The position numbers were made by a program, and so were the translations under genes. The notes below the pieces were generated by a model. It had not been told where the DNA came from and ran no database searches. It saw only the letters and a list, made by a program, of their open reading frames with translations. DNA of 64,000 nt from an uncultured Oscillospiraceae bacterium (GTDB lineage Bacteria > Bacillota > Clostridia > Oscillospirales > Oscillospiraceae), in contig CAJULD010000011.1 of assembly GCA_910587505.1 (NCBI GenBank), forward strand, positions 11,466 through 75,465, read 5' to 3'. Shown piece after piece: positions 41,639 through 50,443 of the stretch (the first letter of the stretch is position 1; every line of letters starts with the position of its first letter).

Positions 41639-42247
41639 ATGAATCAGATCATTACCATCAGCCGGGAATTCGGCAGCGGAGGGCGGGAATTCGGCCGCCG
41701 CCTGTCGGAGAATCTGGGCTTCGCCTACTATGACCAGGAAATCGTCCAGGAAATCGCCAAACGCACGGAGCTGTCCGAACGGTATGTCCAGCAGGTCATG
41801 GGCCACCGGCCCATCTCTTCCTACCCCATTCACATCGGACGGAGTTTCCGGATGATGGCCGATCCCCATCTGGATCAGAGCCAGAACATCTACCGGGAGC
41901 AGTGCAACATCCTGCGGGAAATGGCGGCTAAATCCAGCTGCGTCATCGTGGGCCGCTGCGCGGACTACATCTTACAGGAGGAGGACCCCTTCCGCATTTT
42001 CGTATACGCCGACATGCCCAGCAAGGTGACGCGCTGCCGGGAAAAGAATTATGAGAAAGAGGAGCTGACCGACCGGGAGCTGGAGCGCCGCATCAACGCC
42101 GTCAACCGCCGCCGGGCGGATTACTACGAATACTGCACCGGGCAGAAGTGGGGCGACCGTATCCACTACGACCTGTGCATCAACACCACCCAGGGCACAG
42201 TCAAGGGAATCGCCGCCGCCGTGGCCCGGCTGTTTCTCACACAGTGA
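41639..42247 (+). CDS. Cytidylate kinase-like family protein
   Basis: 202 residues, GGGAGG before ATG 41639. The N-terminus ITISREFGSGGREFGRRLSENLGFAYYDQEIV has the P-loop-like pattern of the cytidylate-kinase-like family, in which true CMK residues are only partly kept. VIVGRCADYIL and FVYADMPSKVTRC follow. It probably phosphorylates a nucleotide or related molecule; it is separate from the housekeeping cmk, and the substrate is unknown. Own promoter, strong palindromic terminator after it. Confidence 0.87.
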   Translation: MNQIITISREFGSGGREFGRRLSENLGFAYYDQEIVQEIAKRTELSERYVQQVMGHRPISSYPIHIGRSFRMMADPHLDQSQNIYREQCNILREMAAKSSCVIVGRCADYILQEEDPFRIFVYADMPSKVTRCREKNYEKEELTDRELERRINAVNRRRADYYEYCTGQKWGDRIHYDLCINTTQGTVKGIAAAVARLFLTQ

Positions 42248-42251
42248 CCAC

Positions 42252-42285
42252 ACAGGCGCGGGGACGCATGCGTCCCCGCGCCTGT
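42252..42285 (+). terminator. Perfect 34-bp palindrome after the kinase-like gene
   Basis: ACAGGCGCGGGGACGCA mirrored exactly around GCATGC. T-run is weak (CTGTCTGTCC), so a modest terminator or 3'-end stabiliser. Confidence 0.6.
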
Positions 42286-42380
42286 CTGTCCGGGTGTGTC
42301 CGGGAAACGGCAAAACAACGATTTCTCCAAAAGTTTTTCTTTTGATCCTTTTCTCTGTTCCCAAGGAAAAGAACGTCTGC

Positions 42381-44501
42381 CTATCTCCCCACAAACACCA
42401 TCACGCTCCGGGGCCGGATGGTAAACCCGCCGGAGACCTGCCTCACGGCGGCGGGAGCGCCCTCCTCCCAGGTATCCACCGCCAGCGTCCAGCAGGCGGA
42501 GGCCGGCAGCTCCGGCAGCCGGACAGACAGCTCCTCCCACCAGGCGTTGGAGGCCACATAGACCACCTGGGGCCCCGCGCCCCGTTCGCCGCCGGTAAAC
42601 AGGACGCCCACATACCGGTCATGGGACCCGAATCCGTTCAGAGGACCGTTGACGCCGTAGAAGCTGACGTCCGGGTGGCCCCAGCAGCCCTCGCTGATGT
42701 TGGCGCGGAGGACCCGGTGCTCCATGCGGAAGCGGATCATGTACTGGAAGAACCGGAACATATCCCGGTTTTTCTTCAGCAGCGTCCAGTCCAGCCAGGA
42801 GGTGATATTGTCCTGACAGTACGCGTTATTGTTGCCGAACTGGGTATTGGAAAACTCGTCTCCGGCCAGGAACATGGGAATGCCCCGGGAGCACATCAGC
42901 AGCGTGAAGGCGTTGCGGCACATCCTCCGCCGCAGCGCGTTGATGCCGGAGTCCCCGGTCTCGCCCTCCGCGCCGCAGTTCCAGCTGTTGTTGTCGTTGG
43001 CCCCGTCCGTGTTGTTCCAGCCGTTCTTCAGATTGTGCTTCTCATTGTAGGAGTACAGGTCCCACAGGGTAAATCCGTCGTGGCAGGTGATGAAATTGAC
43101 GGAGGCGTCCTTCCGGCCGGACCGGCCGTACATATCCCAGGAGCCCACCAGGCGCAGGGCCGCCGCCTGGGCGAACCCCTCGTCTCCCTTGAGGTAGCGC
43201 CGCATGTCGTCCCGGTAGCGCCCGTTCCACTCCGCCCAGCGGTTCCAGGAGGGGAAGGACCCCACCTGATACAGCCCCGCCGCGTCCCAGGCCTCGGCAA
43301 TCAGCTTCACATCCCCCAGAATGGGGTCGAAGGCCATCGCCTGGAGCAGGGGCGGCTTGTTCATGGGCGAGCCGTCCTCGTTGCGTCCCAGAATGGACGC
43401 CAGATCAAACCGGAAGCCGTCCACCCGATAGGTGGTCACCCAGTAGCGCAGGCAGTTCATAATCATCTGGTGGACGATGGGGTGGTTGCAGTTGAGGGTG
43501 TTGCCGCAGCCGCTGAAATTGTAGTATTTTCCATCCGGCGTCAGCAGGTAGTAAATATTGTTGTCAAAGCCCTTGAAGGAGAAAAAGGGTCCCCGTTCGT
43601 TGCCCTCTGCGGTGTGGTTGAACACCACGTCCAGGTAAACCTCCATCCCCAGCTGGTGGCAGGCCAGAATCAGCGTCTTCAGCTCGGTACCCTCCCGGTT
43701 GAACTCGGTCCCGGCGGCATAGCTGGTATTGGGCGCGAAAAAGCTGACGGTGCTGTACCCCCAGTAATTATAGAGCTTCTGTCCGTCCACCTCCCGGTAG
43801 TCCTGCATCTCGTCAAACTCGAAAATGGGCATCAGCTCGATGGCGTTGATCCCCAGCTCCCTGAGGTAGGGCAGCTTTTCCATCAGCCCGGCGAAGGTGC
43901 CGGGGTGCCGCACGCCGGAAGACGCATCCCTGGTGAACCCCCGGACATGGAGCTCATAGATCACCAGGTCCTCCATGGGGATCAACGGCGCGGCCAGATC
44001 TCCCCAGTCGAAGTCGTCCTTCACCACCCGCGCCTTGTAATGCTGGCCCCTGGGGGAGGTTGCGCCCCACTCGCTCTGGCCGGTGACCGCCTTGGCGTAG
44101 GGGTCCAGCAGGTACTTGCTCCTGTCAAAAATCTTTCCCGTTTCCGGCTCATAGGGGCCGTCCACCCGGTAGGCGTATTCAAACTCCTCGATGTTCAGCT
44201 TGAAGACGATCATGGAGTACACGTTGCCGATCCGGTAGTGCCGGGGAAAGGGCAGCACGGCGAAGGGCTCGGCAGCCTCCCGGTGGAACAGCAGCAGCTC
44301 GATGGAGGAAGCGCCGTGAGAGTATACCGTGAAATTCACGCCGCCGGGGATGGCGGTGGCTCCGTTGATATCATAGAAACCGGGCCGCACGTCAAACCCG
44401 TCAATGGTGTCCAGCGGCACCAAGTGAATGGTCCGGGGCAGCTTCTCCACCATCAGCCCGCCGCTCTTCCGGGACGGGTCCAGCCACTTCTCTGTCATCA
44501 T
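42381..44501 (-). CDS. glgX: Glycogen debranching enzyme GlgX / isoamylase family (GH13)
   Basis: 706 residues. N-terminal CBM48-type beta domain (GGVNFTVYSHGASSIELLLFHRE, YAYRVDGPYEPETG), then a GH13 barrel: DVVFNHTAEGNE, GFRFDLASILGRN (nucleophile Asp), LIAEAWDAAG (acid/base Glu) and FITCHDGFTLWDLYSYN. It cleaves alpha-1,6 branch points of glycogen or limit dextrins in the cytoplasm. RBS AGGAGG straddles the end of the ZIP gene 17 bases upstream, so the two genes share a transcript. No other glycogen genes nearby. Confidence 0.93.
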   Translation of the reverse strand: MMTEKWLDPSRKSGGLMVEKLPRTIHLVPLDTIDGFDVRPGFYDINGATAIPGGVNFTVYSHGASSIELLLFHREAAEPFAVLPFPRHYRIGNVYSMIVFKLNIEEFEYAYRVDGPYEPETGKIFDRSKYLLDPYAKAVTGQSEWGATSPRGQHYKARVVKDDFDWGDLAAPLIPMEDLVIYELHVRGFTRDASSGVRHPGTFAGLMEKLPYLRELGINAIELMPIFEFDEMQDYREVDGQKLYNYWGYSTVSFFAPNTSYAAGTEFNREGTELKTLILACHQLGMEVYLDVVFNHTAEGNERGPFFSFKGFDNNIYYLLTPDGKYYNFSGCGNTLNCNHPIVHQMIMNCLRYWVTTYRVDGFRFDLASILGRNEDGSPMNKPPLLQAMAFDPILGDVKLIAEAWDAAGLYQVGSFPSWNRWAEWNGRYRDDMRRYLKGDEGFAQAAALRLVGSWDMYGRSGRKDASVNFITCHDGFTLWDLYSYNEKHNLKNGWNNTDGANDNNSWNCGAEGETGDSGINALRRRMCRNAFTLLMCSRGIPMFLAGDEFSNTQFGNNNAYCQDNITSWLDWTLLKKNRDMFRFFQYMIRFRMEHRVLRANISEGCWGHPDVSFYGVNGPLNGFGSHDRYVGVLFTGGERGAGPQVVYVASNAWWEELSVRLPELPASACWTLAVDTWEEGAPAAVRQVSGGFTIRPRSVMVFVGR

Positions 44502-44517
44502 CCGTTGATTCCTCCTG

Positions 44518-45363
44518 TCAATGGGTATGCATAAAAATCAGCGCCATGCCCAGCAGCATGCCCAGCATGGTGGCCAGACCGGACATCCGGTCCTGCCACA
44601 GGTGCTCCGATTCCGGCAGCAGCTCGCCGAAGATCACGTACAGCATGGCCCCGGCGGCAAAGCTGAGGGACACGGACAGCACCAGGGGGTTCATCGTCCC
44701 CGCGCCATAGCCGATCAGCGCGCCCGCAATGGCGGGCAGGCCGCTGAGTGCGGCGATTCCCACCGCTCCGGCCCGCTTTCCGCCGCCGGCCAGCAGCGGC
44801 GAGGCAATGCTCATGCCCTCCGGGATGTTGTGCAGTCCGATAATCAGCGCGGCCAGCACGCCGTCCCCGGCATGGGCCGCTCCGGCGAAGGTGGCTCCGA
44901 TGGCCATGCCCACCGGCATGTTGTGCAGCGCCACCGCCGCGGCCAGCACCAGCCCCGCCGTATGAAGGGTGTGCCGCCCGCAGGCGCAGAGCTCGCCGCT
45001 GCCTCCGCCCGGCGCGGCGGCGCGGGCGCGGCCATGGCTGTGCCCGTGGGCGCGGTTCGACTCATGGCCGCCGTGGCTGTGGGTATGGTGAGCCTGCCTG
45101 TCGATCCAGCAGTTGAGAAGGCAGGTGAGGAGATAGCCGATCATGATCCAGCACAGCACCGGCAGAATGCCGGACTCCTCCGCCGCGTCCGCCACCAGGT
45201 CAAAGCAGGTCACGCTGAGCATCACGCCCGCGGTAAAACGCAGCAGCAGGCTCACCGCCCGGTCCGAAGGGCTGTGGATCATGGCGGCCAGCACGCCGCC
45301 CAGCGCCAGCCCGCCCACGCCGGTTGCCGCCGTTATCAGAAAGATCGTGAAATAGTCCTGCAT
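44518..45363 (-). CDS. ZIP family divalent metal transporter
   Basis: 281 residues, about eight membrane segments. ZIP metal-site motifs VALHNMPVGMAIGA and IGLHNIPEGMSIASPL lie in TM4/TM5. A variable loop (about 92-112) is His-rich (HHTHSHGGHESNRAHGHSHG), the usual zinc-sensing/binding loop. Moves Zn2+ or Fe2+ into the cytoplasm. Promoter at 45407-45435; no Zur-type operator was recognised. Its stop overlaps the glgX RBS. Confidence 0.92.
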   Translation of the reverse strand: MQDYFTIFLITAATGVGGLALGGVLAAMIHSPSDRAVSLLLRFTAGVMLSVTCFDLVADAAEESGILPVLCWIMIGYLLTCLLNCWIDRQAHHTHSHGGHESNRAHGHSHGRARAAAPGGGSGELCACGRHTLHTAGLVLAAAVALHNMPVGMAIGATFAGAAHAGDGVLAALIIGLHNIPEGMSIASPLLAGGGKRAGAVGIAALSGLPAIAGALIGYGAGTMNPLVLSVSLSFAAGAMLYVIFGELLPESEHLWQDRMSGLATMLGMLLGMALIFMHTH

Positions 45364-45406
45364 GTATGATCCCTGCTTCCATTATCCGTATTTCGCCCGA
45401 TGAAAC

Positions 45407-45435
45407 AGTATAGCAGATACGGAATAAAAAGGCAA
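45407..45435 (-). promoter_or_regulatory. Promoter of ZIP-glgX
   Basis: Leftward TTGCCT (rc of 45430-45435), 17 bp, TATACT (rc of 45407-45412), immediately after the tsaD terminator. Confidence 0.8.
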
Positions 45436-45437
45436 AC

Positions 45438-45464
45438 AGATTTCGGCGAAGATCGCCGAAATCT
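45438..45464 (-). terminator. Terminator of proC-tsaD
   Basis: On the - strand AGATTTCGGCGA-TCT-TCGCCGAAATCT (12-bp perfect stem), then GTTTGCCTTTTTA. Confidence 0.8.
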
Positions 45465-45530
45465 ATTCCTGATGCAGGGCGCTTTTGTTGCGCTGCGACG
45501 TACCGGGTCTGATTCTGCCGGCAGAGCTCT

Positions 45531-46532
45531 TTATATCTCAAGATTTGCAAATGCATTCAGGCTGCTGTCCGCCCCTGCTCCGGCCAGATACTCATAGTAC
45601 GCCTGGCTGCCAATCATGGCCCCGTTGTCGCCGCAGAGCCGCAGGGGCGGCAGATACAGCCTGATCCCGTTCTCCTCACAGGCCCGCTCCAGGTCCCGCC
45701 GGATGGTCCGGTTGGCCGCCACGCCCCCGGCGGCGGTCAGGACCCGCCGCCCCGTGCGCCGGGCCGCCTCCATGGTCCGGGGGACCAGCTCGCCGCTGAT
45801 GGCCGCCGTCACCGACGCCGCCAGGCCGGGCAGATCCAGCGCCTCCCCCTTCTGTGAGGCGTTGTGAATCAGATTCACCGCCGCCGTCTTCAGTCCGGAG
45901 AAGGACATATCCAGATCGTTTCCCGCCGTCCTGGCCCGGGGCAGGGGGTATTTTGCCGGATCCCCGCCCTGGGCAAGATCGTCCATGGGCTTCCCGCCGG
46001 GATAGGGCAGACCCAGCACCCTGGCAATCTTGTCAAAGCACTCCCCCGCCGCGTCGTCGCGGGTGGCCCCCAGAATGGTCATGTCCGTATACCCCGCCAC
46101 GTCCACGATCATGGAGTTCCCCCCCGAAATGCACAGGGCCAGAAAGGGCGGCTCCAGCTCAGGAAAGGCCAGATAGTTGGCCGCAATATGGCCCCGGAGG
46201 TGATGGACGGGAATCAACGGCCTGCCCAGCGCCAGGGCGGCGCTTTTGGCAAAGTTCACCGCCACCAGCAGCGCCCCGATGAGGCCGGGACCATACGTCA
46301 CCGCCACCGCGTCAATATCGTTTCCCGTGACCCCGGCTTCCGCCAGGGCCCGATCCGCCAGGGAGGCAATGGCCTCCACATGCTTCCGGGATGCAATTTC
46401 CGGCACCACGCCGCCATAAATGGCGTGCACGTCCACCTGGGAGAGAATCGCGTCGGAGCGGATGATCCGGCCGTCCTCTACCACAGCGACGGCAGTTTCG
46501 TCACAGGAGGACTCAAAGGCTAAAATCAGCAT
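45531..46532 (-). CDS. tsaD: tRNA threonylcarbamoyltransferase TsaD
   Basis: 333 residues starting MLILAFESSCDETAVAVVEDG. ASKHA-fold protein (Kae1/YgjD) that transfers threonylcarbamoyl to A37 of ANN-decoding tRNAs. Metal ligands lie in IPVHHLRGHIAANYL; later motifs are DDAAGECFDKIARVLGLPYPGG, MSFSGLKTA and AAGGVAANRTIR. Three bases after the proC stop, so co-transcribed. TsaB/C/E are elsewhere. Its product is the substrate of MtaB (9774-11054). Confidence 0.95.
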   Translation of the reverse strand: MLILAFESSCDETAVAVVEDGRIIRSDAILSQVDVHAIYGGVVPEIASRKHVEAIASLADRALAEAGVTGNDIDAVAVTYGPGLIGALLVAVNFAKSAALALGRPLIPVHHLRGHIAANYLAFPELEPPFLALCISGGNSMIVDVAGYTDMTILGATRDDAAGECFDKIARVLGLPYPGGKPMDDLAQGGDPAKYPLPRARTAGNDLDMSFSGLKTAAVNLIHNASQKGEALDLPGLAASVTAAISGELVPRTMEAARRTGRRVLTAAGGVAANRTIRRDLERACEENGIRLYLPPLRLCGDNGAMIGSQAYYEYLAGAGADSSLNAFANLEI

Positions 46533-46535
46533 TTC

Positions 46536-47345
46536 CTATTTCCCCAGTTCCTTCGTCTTTTCCACGGCGGCAATCACCGCGTCCATGGCCGCTCCCCGGA
46601 AGCCCCGCTCCTCCAGAGTCCGGACCCCCGCAATGGTGGAGCCGCCGGGGGAACAGACCGCGTCCTTCAATACGCCGGGATGGTCTCCGGCGGCCAGCTG
46701 GAGAGCGGCGGTCCCCTTCACCATCCGGGCGGCGTAGAGCAGGGCCTTTTCCCTCGGCAGGCCGCAGGCCACGCCCCCGTCCGCCAGAGCCTCCAGCAGC
46801 AGGCACACAAAGGCCGGACCGCAGCCGGATACCGCGCTGCCCGCGTCGATAAGCTTTTCCTCCAGCCGGTCAACGGTCCCCGCGCCGGACATGGCCTCCA
46901 TGAATTCCGCCAGCTCCTCCTCCGTCACCCTCCCGTTGGCGTCGCAGAGGATCACGCCCTCTCCCACGGCGCAGGGCGTGTTGGGCATGATGCGGATCAC
47001 GGGGTAATCGCCCCCCGCCATCTCCGCAATGCGCGCCATGGTCAGCCCCGCCGCCATAGTGACCAGGATAAACCGGTCCCGCCGGCCGGCCAGAACGGGC
47101 CTGAGCTCCGTCAGGAGGCCCTCCATCATCCGGGGCTTGACCCCCAGGAAGACATACTTCCCCTCCTCCGCCGCCTGGGCGGCGGAGCCGCAGGCGCAGC
47201 CCAGCTCCAACGCCAGGGTCCGGGCCCTGCCGGGGGTACGGTTGGACAGCAGGATGTGCTCCGGCGGCAGCTTCCGCGCCGCCGCCCGGGCCAGCGCCCC
47301 GCCCATATTGCCGGTACCAATGAAAGAAAAGGTGCAGGTTGACAT
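46536..47345 (-). CDS. proC: Pyrroline-5-carboxylate reductase ProC
   Basis: 269 residues. N-terminal Rossmann motif FIGTGNMGGALARA, VFLGVKPRMM, VIRIMPNTPCAVGEG, and the C-terminal dimerisation signature GGSTIAGVRTLEERGFRGAAMDAV. Reduces P5C to proline, final step of proline synthesis. GGGAGG precedes ATG 47345. Unusual for a 225-nt leader with a folded RNA and a terminator-like hairpin (47411-47530). Confidence 0.94.
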   Translation of the reverse strand: MSTCTFSFIGTGNMGGALARAAARKLPPEHILLSNRTPGRARTLALELGCACGSAAQAAEEGKYVFLGVKPRMMEGLLTELRPVLAGRRDRFILVTMAAGLTMARIAEMAGGDYPVIRIMPNTPCAVGEGVILCDANGRVTEEELAEFMEAMSGAGTVDRLEEKLIDAGSAVSGCGPAFVCLLLEALADGGVACGLPREKALLYAARMVKGTAALQLAAGDHPGVLKDAVCSPGGSTIAGVRTLEERGFRGAAMDAVIAAVEKTKELGK

Positions 47346-47410
47346 GTATTCGACCTCCCGGAAAATGATATTGAGGAAACGGGCGCGCAGCCGTTTGCCT
47401 GGAAATAAGC

Positions 47411-47442
47411 GCCCCCCGCCGCCAAATCAGGCGGCGGGGGGC
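47411..47442 (-). terminator. Strong GC hairpin in the proC leader
   Basis: GCCCCCCGCCGCC-loop-GGCGGCGGGGGGC, 13-bp stem, followed on the - strand by GCTTATTTCC. It lies downstream of the proC promoter and upstream of its RBS, so it could attenuate proC as well as end the ABC operon. Confidence 0.65.
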
Positions 47443-47451
47443 ATATAGAAA

Positions 47452-47524
47452 GGTGCGCCGCCGAGACGGGATCAGCCCTGCCCGAAGCCGGCTAGATCAT
47501 CAGGCCGCAGACCGTCCGCGCACC
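47452..47524 (-). ncRNA. Candidate structured leader RNA upstream of proC
   Basis: Outer stem GGTGCGC (47518-47524 on the - strand side) with GCGCACC (47452-47458), and an inner stem GACGG/CCGTC (47512-47516 with 47465-47469), enclosing about 40 nt with more pairing (AGCC...GGCT around a CTTCGG-like turn). Matches no riboswitch class I can name; could be a new leader element or chance pairing in GC-rich DNA. Confidence 0.35.
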
Positions 47525-47570
47525 GGCCGGCGCGTTCCTCCCGAATGGGGGAGGAGGGGTTTCTGCGAGT

Positions 47571-47599
47571 ATCATACCACATTCGGGCCCGTTCGGCAA
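47571..47599 (-). promoter_or_regulatory. Promoter of proC-tsaD
   Basis: Leftward TTGCCG (rc of 47594-47599), 17 bp, TATGAT (rc of 47571-47576). It sits between the ABC permease stop and the structured leader, giving a leader of about 220 nt. Confidence 0.7.
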
Positions 47600-47643
47600 T
47601 AGGTAATTTTCGTTATTTCCAATTTCCGGAAAACCGGAGGCCC

Positions 47644-49569
47644 TTATTCCGCCGGAATGGCGGGAACCACCTCCGCCGGCGCAGAGCCGGCGTCCTCTGC
47701 CCTCTGCTGCGTCCATGCCCTCTCCCATTCCGCCAGCTCCTGGCGCGTCACATACCCCAGCTCCACCAGCGTGTCGATGGTGTTGGTCATGGAGGGCACC
47801 ATATAGACCGGCCTGACGTGACCGTAGTAGGCCCCTGCTGCCTGATTCCACGTCAGATATTCCAGCTCCAGAAAGAAGGAGCTGTCTCCAGGAGTGGAAA
47901 ACTGCAGCACGTCCCGGCCGGGAATATTGCCCTCCGCCGCGTCTTTCTGGAGGGCGGCATAGATCTGCCAGCTCTCCCGCTTCTCCCCGTCCGCGCGGTC
48001 GTTGGCGTTCACGTAACCCGCTTCCCCGTAACCGCAGATCACGCCCACGCTCTCCAGCTCGGAGCCCGCGGGGACGCCTGCGCTGTCCCGCTTCACCGCC
48101 GGGTCCTGATAGAATTCCGCAAGCAGGTTGTCATAGGTCCCCGGCGTGGCCACCCGCTCCCTGCTCAGCCACAGGTCATAGTGCCGCTCCAGAGTGGAGC
48201 CGTCCTTCAGCCGGTAAGTCAGGCGCACGAAGTGGCTGTAGACCAGTCCCTCCTCATACTCCCGGTTGGGGGTGTAGTTCCGGATATAGCTCCGGTCGTT
48301 CACGATGGACTGATGCAGCTCCCGCAGCCGCGCTATGACCTCCGGGCTGTCCTCCGCGGTAAAGGGTCCGCTCTCCACGCCCTGGTCCCGCAGGGAGACG
48401 CTCTCAATTTCCTCCAGCGGAGGAATCTTCCGCTCCAGTCCGAACACGTCCACGCTGACCAGCAGGCACACCGCCGCCGCGCCGGCGGCCACAATCAACA
48501 CGCCCTTCCAGCTGCCCCGGAACACCCGCAGGGTCTTCTCCAGCAGCATGGAGGCGATATAGTACCCCAGCAGGCCGCCCAGAAACAGGCACACCCCCAT
48601 GGGAATCCGGTCGAAATAGTATCCCCGCTGGAACAGCGGCACCCAGAACAGCTCAAAGAGCACCCGCCCGACGGTCAGCGCGCTGAGCAGGGCCACGCCG
48701 TACCGGAACACCGGCCGCAGCCACCGGAAGGCCACCACGTCTCCGGCGCTCTCGCTGTGCCGCCTTTTGTACAGCAGCCAGGCCAGAACCAGCAGGGCCA
48801 GTCCCACCAGAGCGTACAGCGCCACCACCCACAGCCCCTCCTGCCAGACGGAAAACAGGTCGGTTCCATTCGAGGAATACTCCGTCCGCGGCTGGAAGCT
48901 GCTGTAAATCTGTATTACGGGGGAAAGGAAACCCAGCATCCCGATCTCCCGGGCCATTCCCACACCCAGCAGGAACTCCTCCGCCAGGCTGGTGATGAGG
49001 GCCTCCAGGAAGAAGGCCAGAAAGTTGGCCAGCAGATAGAACACCGGCATCACGAAGCCGTGGCCCGTCAGCATGGCGCACAGCGCAGCCATACCGGAAA
49101 ACAGTACCGCGCAAAACAGCACCGCCAGCACCGTGTTCACAACGGCCGCCACATCGAAGAATCCCCAGATCAGCGCCGTGAGGCACAGCAGAGCGCCGGT
49201 AACCGCATAGGGGATCACAATCATGACCAGCCCGGAGAGTGCGTTGGTAACGAACAGACATGTCCGGTCCACCGGGAGGGTGTGCATCAATCCCGCCGAC
49301 CGGGCATTGTACAGATACCCCCACACCAGCATGGCGCAGAGAAGGGCATAGAAGGCGGTAAAGCCGGGGACGAATCCGGCCGCAAGCCGGTACAGCCCTG
49401 TGCCGAACTCCCGGGGCTCCAGGGCCGCGGCGGGATAACGCAGGAGCTCCACCAGGAAATACAGCGGCATCATGGCCCCCACCACGCTCAGCAGGCCCCA
49501 CAAAGGCCAGGTGCGGCTCAGATTCTTCCGGAACAGGGTCCGGTTAAAGCAGGATCTCTTTGACGGCAT
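47644..49569 (-). CDS. ABC-2 type permease with C-terminal soluble domain
   Basis: 641 residues; start 49569 has GGGAGG 8 bases upstream, inside the ATPase gene. The first 380 residues contain about ten hydrophobic segments beginning LFRKNLSRTWPLWGLLSVVGAMMPLYFL. Residues about 385-640 are hydrophilic (ERKIPPLEEIESVSL onward), presumably outside, with no family I recognise. The partner ATPase and GntR regulator make this a YtrA-type drug or cell-envelope stress ABC unit. Confidence 0.82.
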   Translation of the reverse strand: MPSKRSCFNRTLFRKNLSRTWPLWGLLSVVGAMMPLYFLVELLRYPAAALEPREFGTGLYRLAAGFVPGFTAFYALLCAMLVWGYLYNARSAGLMHTLPVDRTCLFVTNALSGLVMIVIPYAVTGALLCLTALIWGFFDVAAVVNTVLAVLFCAVLFSGMAALCAMLTGHGFVMPVFYLLANFLAFFLEALITSLAEEFLLGVGMAREIGMLGFLSPVIQIYSSFQPRTEYSSNGTDLFSVWQEGLWVVALYALVGLALLVLAWLLYKRRHSESAGDVVAFRWLRPVFRYGVALLSALTVGRVLFELFWVPLFQRGYYFDRIPMGVCLFLGGLLGYYIASMLLEKTLRVFRGSWKGVLIVAAGAAAVCLLVSVDVFGLERKIPPLEEIESVSLRDQGVESGPFTAEDSPEVIARLRELHQSIVNDRSYIRNYTPNREYEEGLVYSHFVRLTYRLKDGSTLERHYDLWLSRERVATPGTYDNLLAEFYQDPAVKRDSAGVPAGSELESVGVICGYGEAGYVNANDRADGEKRESWQIYAALQKDAAEGNIPGRDVLQFSTPGDSSFFLELEYLTWNQAAGAYYGHVRPVYMVPSMTNTIDTLVELGYVTRQELAEWERAWTQQRAEDAGSAPAEVVPAIPAE

Positions 49570-50443
49570 AGTGCTCACCTCCCAGTTCGTAGATGAAGAT
49601 CTCCTCCAGACTCAGGGGCAGGGCCTCCAGCATGAGGGGATTGTGCTGTCCCATTTTCTCCGTCACCGCCTGCGCCGTACCCCGGACGATGTAAGTATAC
49701 ACCCGTCCTACGTTGGAGGTGTGGAGCACCTCCAGCTCCCGGGTCATCACCGGCGTCTCGCCGGGCTTCCAGACCGCCTGGATCTTGACGATGTTTTCCT
49801 GAAGGTCTGTGAGGCTCCGCTCCAGCAGCACCTTCCCCCTGTTCATGATGCCCACGTGGTCGCACACGTCCTCCAGCTCCCGCAGGTTGTGGGAGGAAAC
49901 CAGCACCGTGACGCCGTGCTCCGAGACGTCCGACATCATCAGGCTCCACACCTGGCGGCGCATGACCGGGTCCAGCCCGTCCACCGGCTCGTCCAGAACG
50001 AGGTACTTCGGGCGGCAGGACATGACCAGCCAGAAGGCCGCCTGCTTCTGCATTCCCCTGCTCATGCGGCGGATGGGGGTTTTCTCCGGCAGGGTAAAAA
50101 CCTCCCGGAATTTTTCGTACCGGGCCATATCGAAGGATGAATAGAAGCCCCGGTAGAACTTCATCATGTCCGCAATGGTGGCGGAAGGGAAGTAGTACCA
50201 GTCGTCGGGAATGACGGCAATCAGCGCCTTCTTCTCCGGATTCTCGTACACCGGCGCGCCCTCCAGGAGCACCTGGCCGCTGTCGGGGCGGTAAATGCCG
50301 GTGAGGTGGCGGATGATCGTGGACTTGCCCGCGCCGTTGGGACCCACCAGACCGTAGACCCCGCCGTCGGGGACCGTGATGGAGGCCCCGTCCAGAGCGG
50401 TGAAGCCGCCGAAGGTTTTCACCAGGTTCTTTACTTCGATCAT
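49544..50443 (-). CDS. ABC transporter ATP-binding protein (YtrB-like)
   Basis: 299 residues. Walker A GPNGAGKST, signature MSRGMQKQ (a degenerate LSGGQ common in YtrB/EcsA types), Walker B YLVLDEPVDGLDP, H-loop SSHNLRELEDVCDHVG. Drives the adjoining ABC-2 permease. Its ATG overlaps the GntR stop in ATGA, and its C-terminus overlaps the permease start by 26 bases. Confidence 0.92.
   Translation of the reverse strand: MIEVKNLVKTFGGFTALDGASITVPDGGVYGLVGPNGAGKSTIIRHLTGIYRPDSGQVLLEGAPVYENPEKKALIAVIPDDWYYFPSATIADMMKFYRGFYSSFDMARYEKFREVFTLPEKTPIRRMSRGMQKQAAFWLVMSCRPKYLVLDEPVDGLDPVMRRQVWSLMMSDVSEHGVTVLVSSHNLRELEDVCDHVGIMNRGKVLLERSLTDLQENIVKIQAVWKPGETPVMTRELEVLHTSNVGRVYTYIVRGTAQAVTEKMGQHNPLMLEALPLSLEEIFIYELGGEHYAVKEILL

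Noticed and set aside
47452..47524. tRNA gene in the proC leader (7-bp closing stem, 73 nt)
   Set aside because: No T-loop TTCGA motif, no anticodon arm of 5 bp with a 7-nt loop, no CCA-like end; treated as a candidate leader fold instead.
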